A DNA stretch of 10,391 nucleotides, from assembly GCA_036398215.1 (NCBI GenBank), contig DASWHK010000208.1, positions 1-10,391 on the forward strand, written 5' to 3'. The first letter of the stretch is position 1, and every line of letters begins with the position of its first letter. Position numbers and translations under genes: made by a program. The stretch is from DASWHK01 sp036398215. Its GTDB lineage: Bacteria > Acidobacteriota > UBA890. Below, one piece after another: positions 7,005 to 10,391 of this stretch. Under the pieces are notes generated by a model. It had not been told where the DNA came from. It saw nothing but the letters and a program-made list of their open reading frames with translations, and did no database searches.

Positions 7005-7910
7005 ATGCCCTCCTACGTGTATTCATCCCACTATCGCGTCGACATCGGCCCGCACGTCTTCCCGACCGCCAAGTACGGGCTGCTGCGCGAGCGGCTGATC
7101 GCCGAGGACGGCGCCAGCGACGAGGACTTCGTGGAGCCCGAGCCGGCGACCGCCGAGGAGATCCTCGGGGTCCATACTCGCCGTTACTACGAGGCCTGCC
7201 GTGACGACGCGCTCACCCTGGAGGAGCAGATGCGCATGGAGCTGCCCTGGTCGCCGGCGCTGTTCGACGCCGCTTGCCGCTGCGTGCGGGGCTCGATCAT
7301 GGCGGCGCGGCTGGCCCTCGAGCACGGCGGCGGCCTGCACCTCGGCGGCGGCTTCCACCACGCCTTCCCCGACCACGGCGAGGGCTTCTGCGTCTTCAAC
7401 GATCCCGCCTGCGCGGTCCGCCGGATGCAGGCCGAGGGACGGATCGGCCGGGCCCTGGTGGCCGACACCGACCTGCACCAGGGGAACGGCACGGCGGCGA
7501 TCTTCGCCGGCGACCCGCAGGTGGCGACCTTCTCGATCCACCAGGAGCTGTTGTATCCGTTTCCCAAGCCGGCCAGCACCATCGACGTCGGCCTCGACCC
7601 CGGCACCGACGACACCACCTACCTGGGATTGCTCGAGGAGCACCTGCTGCCGCTGATCGACAGCCACGAGCCGGAGCTGGTCGTCTACGTCGCCGGCGCC
7701 GACCCCTACGCGGGCGACCAGCTCGGCCAGCTCGGCCTCTCGATCGATGGGCTGCGCCGGCGCGACGCGCTGGTGACCGATGCCTGCCACGAGCGCTCGC
7801 TGCCGCTGGTCGTCGTGCTCGCCGGCGGCTACGCCCGCAGGGTGGAGGACACCGTCGAGATCCACCTGGGCACCCTGCGCGAGGCCGCCCGCCTCTGGCG
7901 AGGCGACTGA
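7005..7910 (+). CDS. Histone deacetylase-family amidohydrolase, class IV (HDAC11)-like
   Basis: This 301-residue enzyme belongs to the arginase/deacetylase fold that removes acyl groups from lysine or small amines using zinc. Start ATG 7005 has GGAGG at 6995-6999 five bases upstream. The frame stays open to 6687, but that part is the complement of tRNA-Gly. The catalytic features are present: the His pair H118-H119 in GGGFHHAF, GEGFCVFND (125-133), zinc ligands D156 and H158 in DTDLHQGNG, D233 in AGADPYAGDQLG, and Y276 in LAGGY. Gln159 after the ligand His, where class I/II enzymes have a second His, and the GGFHH wording both match class IV enzymes. HDAC11 is an efficient lysine defatty-acylase, but bacterial relatives are poorly characterised, so the substrate (protein acyl-lysine, polyamine or other) is unknown. 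It stands alone, divergent from the tRNA pair and convergent with yraN. No signal peptide is present, so it is cytoplasmic. Confidence 0.93.
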   Translation: MPSYVYSSHYRVDIGPHVFPTAKYGLLRERLIAEDGASDEDFVEPEPATAEEILGVHTRRYYEACRDDALTLEEQMRMELPWSPALFDAACRCVRGSIMAARLALEHGGGLHLGGGFHHAFPDHGEGFCVFNDPACAVRRMQAEGRIGRALVADTDLHQGNGTAAIFAGDPQVATFSIHQELLYPFPKPASTIDVGLDPGTDDTTYLGLLEEHLLPLIDSHEPELVVYVAGADPYAGDQLGQLGLSIDGLRRRDALVTDACHERSLPLVVVLAGGYARRVEDTVEIHLGTLREAARLWRGD

Positions 7911-7970
7911 TCCCGCGCCCTCTCCGGAGCGGCGAAGGCCCGAGCTGCAGTCAAGCGTCGACCCATCCGG

Positions 7971-7988
7971 TGCATCTACTGCATCTAC
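7971..7988. repeat. 9-bp tandem direct repeat
   Basis: TGCATCTAC occurs twice head to tail in the gap between the deacetylase-family gene and the convergent yraN. It is exact but short, with no clear function. Confidence 0.6.
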
Positions 7989-8030
7989 GGGCACACCGCG
8001 GACTGCTCGAGGATGCCGTCGCCCGGCGAC

Positions 8031-8051
8031 CTGGGGTCGCCCACACCCCAG
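8031..8051. terminator. Hairpin between convergent genes, candidate terminator
   Basis: CTGGGGT (8031-8037) pairs exactly with ACCCCAG (8045-8051) around a 7-base loop, CGCCCAC. It lies 120 bases after the deacetylase-family stop and 21 bases beyond the yraN stop, so it could serve both. No T run follows on either strand. Confidence 0.4.
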
Positions 8052-8072
8052 CTCCTCGTGACCGGCAAGAAG

Positions 8073-8471
8073 TCAGACCCGGAAGGCGTCGCGGATCCAC
8101 TCCACCGAGGCCCGGCCGGCGCGCAGCTCGACGCAGGCGACGTCGAAGCGGCAGCGGCCCGGCGGCCGGTCGCGCGTCCGCAGGAAGGCGCGCGCCGCGA
8201 TCGCCAGCCGGCGGCGCTTGCGCGAGGTGACCGCCTCGGCGGCATGGCCGAAGCGCGACGAGCGCCGCGCCTTGACCTCGACGAAGGCCGTGACCTCGCC
8301 GTCGCCGACGACCAGATCGATCTCGCCGCCCTTGCAACGGAAGCGCCGGGCGACGATGCGGCAGCCGCGGTCCTCGAGATGGCGGGCGACCAGGTCCTCC
8401 GCCGCCGCCCCCGTGAGATGCTGCCACCGCGGGTTGGCTCGCCGGCCCGGCCGGCAGGCATGCTGGCTCAT
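8073..8471 (-). CDS. YraN/UPF0102 family nuclease-like protein
   Basis: The family has a restriction-endonuclease-like (RecB/Holliday-resolvase type) fold. Its cellular role is unsettled. From ATG 8471 the product has 132 residues, against about 120-130 usual. Numbered from this start, the signature runs TGAAAEDL (20-27), ARRFRCKGGEIDLVVGDG (41-58), AFVEVKARRSS (62-72), AVTSRKRRRL (79-88) and RFDVACVEL (108-116), ending EWIRDAF. The putative metal-binding set E50-x-D52 and E65-x-K67 is intact. I chose ATG 8471 because it leaves about 20 residues before the first conserved Gly, as in E. coli YraN. ATG 8501 in the same frame is an alternative. Neither has a convincing ribosome binding site. It lies just downstream of cysS on the same strand and is probably co-transcribed. 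Confidence 0.9.
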   Translation of the reverse strand: MSQHACRPGRRANPRWQHLTGAAAEDLVARHLEDRGCRIVARRFRCKGGEIDLVVGDGEVTAFVEVKARRSSRFGHAAEAVTSRKRRRLAIAARAFLRTRDRPPGRCRFDVACVELRAGRASVEWIRDAFRV

Positions 8472-8500
8472 GTAGGAATGAGACGGCCACGGCCACCGCA

Positions 8501-8574
8501 TTTCCGCGCTCGGTGCGGAGAAAGATGTTCAGATTTTCACGGTCAAGGAGCTGCTAGGCCCGTTTTCCGCACCG
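8501..8574 (-). promoter_or_regulatory. Alternative hairpins in the cysS-yraN gap
   Basis: CGGTGCGGA (8511-8519) is an exact inverted repeat of TCCGCACCG (8566-8574). With one wobble pair and two A-T pairs it extends to 8522/8563, a 12-pair stem around a 40-base loop. The same GCGGAGA (8516-8522) can instead pair with TTTCCGC (8501-8507) in a 7-pair hairpin that touches the upstream yraN ATG (8499-8501). The two folds are mutually exclusive, as in attenuators, but no T run or leader peptide was seen. Confidence 0.3.
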
Positions 8575-8582
8575 GTTGAAGG

Positions 8583-10172
8583 CTAGGGCTCGCCGAGGTG
8601 CCAGCGCACGCCCTGGGCGGTGTCCTCGAGCGTGATTCCCAGCTCCTGCAGCCGGTCGCGGAGCTGGTCGGCGGCGGCGAAGTCGCGGCCGGCGCGGGCT
8701 CGCATCCGCGCCACGACCATCTCGACGGCGTCCTCGACGATCGGCGGGCCGATGGCCACCAGCCGGGTGCCGTCGATCTCCAGGTGGCGCTCGAGGAGCT
8801 CGTCGGCCGCCGGCAGGACGGCCCAGATCGCATCGATCGAACGCAGCCAATCGAGGATCGCCGCCCCCTCGTCGCGCGACAGGCGGTCCTCGTCGAGGGC
8901 CGTGTTGGCGGCCCGCACGAGCGAGAACACGTGGCCGAGGGCGCCGCTGGTGTTCAGGTCGTCGGCGAGGGCCGCGGCGAAGCCGCGGCGGGCCGCCGCG
9001 AGCGCCCGGCTTCCCGGCCCTTCGTCCGTCGCCCCGCCTCCGGGCGGCTCGCCGGCCCGCGAACGCTCTGCCGGCGCCGCCTTGCCGTGCGGCTCGCCAA
9101 CCGGCGAACGCTCCGCCGGCACCGCCTTGCCGGGCGGCTCGCCGGCCGGCGAACGCTCCGGCAGCGCGTCCATCTCCTGCTCGAGGCGCAGCACCAGCTC
9201 GGCCAGGCGGGCGGTGGCCGCCTTCGCCTGCTCGAGGGCGGCGAAGGTGAAGTTCAGCCGCTTGCGGTAGTGAACCGAGGCGAGCAGGTAGCGGATCGCG
9301 AGCGGGTCGTGGCCGGCATCGGTCAGGTCGCGGAGGGTGTACTGGTTGCCGAGCGACTTGCTCATCTTGGTGCCGTCGACGATCAGATGGGCGCAGTGCA
9401 GCCAGTAGCGAGCCAGCGCCCTACCGGTGGCGCCGGCGCTCTGGGCGATCTCGTTCTCGTGGTGGGGGAAGATCAGGTCGACGCCGCCGAGGTGGAGGTC
9501 GAAGGTCTCGCCCAGGTACTTCATGCTGAGGGCCGAGCACTCCAGGTGCCACCCCGGCCGCCCGCTGCCGAGCGCCGTGTCCCAGGCCGGCTCGCCCTCC
9601 TTGGCTGCCTTCCAGAGGGCGAAGTCGCGGGCCTCCTCCTTACCGTACTCGTCGCCCTCGACGCGCTCGGTGGCGCGCAGCTGCGCGGGGTCGAGGCGCG
9701 ACAGCTTGCCGTAGTCGGGAAAGGCGCCGACCCGGAAGTAGAACGAGCCGTCCTGCTCGTAGGCGAGGCCCTTGGCGAGCAGCACCTCGACGAGCACCAC
9801 CATCTCCTCGATGTGCTCGGTGGCCCGCGGGTAGTGGGCCGCGGGCCGGATGCGCAGCGCCTTCAGGTCGTCGAAGAAGGCCTCCGTGAAACGGGCGGTA
9901 TAGTCGGCGAGCGTCTCGCCGCTGCGGGCGGCGCCGGCGATCGTCTTGTCGTCGACGTCGGTGATGTTCATCACCAGCGTCACATCGTAGCCCCACCACT
10001 CGAGGGTGCGCCGCAGGATGTCGACCCAGACGTTGAAGCGGAAGTTGCCGATGTGGGCGTAGTCGTAGACCGTCGGGCCGCAGGAGTAGAAGCTCACCTC
10101 GCGGCCGGAGGGATCCAGCGGCGTGAACTCCTCTTCGCACCGCGCCAGCGTGTTGTAGAAGCGCAAACCCAT
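8583..10172 (-). CDS. cysS: Cysteinyl-tRNA synthetase with an internal tandem-repeat insertion
   Basis: CysRS charges tRNA-Cys with cysteine using ATP in the cytoplasm. The 529-residue product starts at ATG 10172 (MGLRFYNTL). The open frame upstream of that ATG has no family similarity, and no strong ribosome binding site is seen. The class I signatures are H40-I-G-N43 and K269-M-S-K-S273. The zinc site of the family is complete: C31 (SCGPTVYDYAHIGN), C212 (WHLECSA), H237 and E241 (FPHHENEIAQS). The helical region continues to DDLNTSGALG, and the C-terminal part (VVARMRARAGRDFAAADQLRDRL) matches the usual CysRS ending. E. coli CysS has 461 residues. Much of the extra length is an insert at about 338-392 between the helix that ends EQEMDALP and the ALAAARRGFAAAL segment. 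It carries three 15-residue repeats and lies away from the catalytic motifs, so activity is probably kept. It is divergent from the SDR gene and upstream of yraN. Confidence 0.97.
   Translation of the reverse strand: MGLRFYNTLARCEEEFTPLDPSGREVSFYSCGPTVYDYAHIGNFRFNVWVDILRRTLEWWGYDVTLVMNITDVDDKTIAGAARSGETLADYTARFTEAFFDDLKALRIRPAAHYPRATEHIEEMVVLVEVLLAKGLAYEQDGSFYFRVGAFPDYGKLSRLDPAQLRATERVEGDEYGKEEARDFALWKAAKEGEPAWDTALGSGRPGWHLECSALSMKYLGETFDLHLGGVDLIFPHHENEIAQSAGATGRALARYWLHCAHLIVDGTKMSKSLGNQYTLRDLTDAGHDPLAIRYLLASVHYRKRLNFTFAALEQAKAATARLAELVLRLEQEMDALPERSPAGEPPGKAVPAERSPVGEPHGKAAPAERSRAGEPPGGGATDEGPGSRALAAARRGFAAALADDLNTSGALGHVFSLVRAANTALDEDRLSRDEGAAILDWLRSIDAIWAVLPAADELLERHLEIDGTRLVAIGPPIVEDAVEMVVARMRARAGRDFAAADQLRDRLQELGITLEDTAQGVRWHLGEP
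9024..9158 (-). repeat. Three 45-nt in-frame tandem repeats inside cysS
   Basis: The units at 9114-9158, 9069-9113 and 9024-9068 encode ERSPAGEPPGKAVPA, ERSPVGEPHGKAAPA and ERSRAGEPPGGGATD (residues 339-383). The plus-strand word GGCTCGCC recurs at 9046, 9091 and 9136, and GAACGCT at 9061, 9106 and 9151, both exactly 45 bases apart. The third unit decays at its end. The result is a hydrophilic, probably disordered linker. Confidence 0.92.
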
Positions 10173-10199
10173 CGCCGGCAACGGTACCGGCTCTGGAGT

Positions 10200-10218
10200 G
10201 CGGCGGCAACGCCGCCGC
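10200..10218. other. Hairpin in the cysS/SDR divergent intergenic region
   Basis: GCGGCGGC (10200-10207) and GCCGCCGC (10211-10218) form an 8-base perfect inverted repeat around AAC, 27 bases upstream of the cysS ATG. It would lie in the cysS leader RNA or near its promoter. No function can be assigned. Confidence 0.4.
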
Positions 10219-10288
10219 TGCGGCCTTCCGCTTCTGCCAATTCCAATCGGCGCGGTACAGTCGCGGTCCACTTCTGGCGGAGAGTCCG

Positions 10289-10391
10289 ATGAGTCCTGCT
10301 GCTGGTGGAACGTTGCGCGGCCGCCGGGCCCTGGTGACGGGCGGGGCTGGATTCATCGGGTCGCACCTTGCCGAGCGGCTCCTGGCGCTGG
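10289..10391 (+). CDS. Extended SDR, NAD-dependent sugar epimerase/dehydratase family, N-terminal fragment
   Basis: Only the first 34 residues are in the window. Start ATG 10289 has GGAG at 10279-10282 six bases upstream. After a short polar start comes RALVTGGAGFIGSHLAERLL, with the TGGAGFIG dinucleotide-binding motif at 17-24. This is the typical start of extended short-chain dehydrogenases acting on nucleotide sugars, such as UDP-glucose 4-epimerase, UDP-glucuronate decarboxylase or dTDP-glucose dehydratase. The catalytic YxxxK is outside the window, so the exact activity cannot be named. It is transcribed away from cysS. Confidence 0.9.
   Translation, partial: MSPAAGGTLRGRRALVTGGAGFIGSHLAERLLAL

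Noticed and set aside
9024..9158. CRISPR-like periodic repeats
   Set aside because: The 45-base units are continuous coding repeats in cysS with no unique spacers between them. The 33-base units in the receptor gene are likewise contiguous.
10233..10261. Possible promoter (TCTGCC, 17 bases, TACAGT) for the SDR gene
   Set aside because: The -10 is acceptable but the -35 is poor, and similar matches occur by chance, so I did not list it.
10173..10288. T-box or other tRNA-sensing leader for cysS
   Set aside because: Only a short 8-base hairpin is present. There is no T-box sequence, specifier loop or terminator, and the leader is too short.
8598..10292. 564-codon open frame on the plus strand opposite cysS
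   Set aside because: The minus strand is unmistakably CysRS with HIGN, KMSKS and zinc ligands. The plus frame has no recognisable domain.

Overview
This is a GC-rich bacterial window with densely packed genes on both strands. It is probably from Acidobacteriota or a close relative. The main evidence is the TonB-dependent receptor: its plug has the 'ARDLWGLLE' and 'LDVGGSATG' wording and an 'LDGVEMTDP' motif, and a DxNxDG loop lies in the barrel. NHL-propeller proteins and 'LSGTW' beta-rich exported proteins fit the same group. The assignment rests on motif style only.

Left part (1-3233, plus strand): the 3' end of metH (cobalamin-dependent methionine synthase), a 377-base non-coding stretch rich in inverted repeats, then a coupled pair. 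The pair is a small exported six-cysteine protein that I do not recognise, overlapping by one base an exported NHL beta-propeller protein. A strong hairpin closes this block against the convergent genes that follow.

Middle part (3234-6771, minus strand): reading in the direction of transcription, a tRNA-Gly(GCC)/tRNA-Cys(GCA) pair, an exported 'LSGTW' protein whose start is unclear because its frame runs back through tRNA-Cys, and a TonB-dependent receptor whose GTG start overlaps the preceding stop (GTGA). The last two are probably one envelope operon, perhaps reading out of the tRNA pair. Divergent from the tRNAs is a class IV-like (HDAC11-like) deacetylase-family gene with its own -10 element and a good ribosome binding site (7005-7910, plus).

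Right part (8073-10391): cysS (cysteinyl-tRNA synthetase) followed by a YraN/UPF0102 nuclease-like gene, both minus. A stretch with mutually exclusive hairpins separates them. Divergent from cysS is the start of an extended SDR (NAD-dependent epimerase/dehydratase) cut by the window end.

The most unusual structural theme is in-frame tandem repeats in three separate genes: 33/66-nt units in the receptor, 48-nt units in the LSGTW protein and 45-nt units inside cysS. All encode Pro/Ala/Gly/Ser-rich linkers. I see no CRISPR array, insertion sequence, phage gene or recognised defence system.
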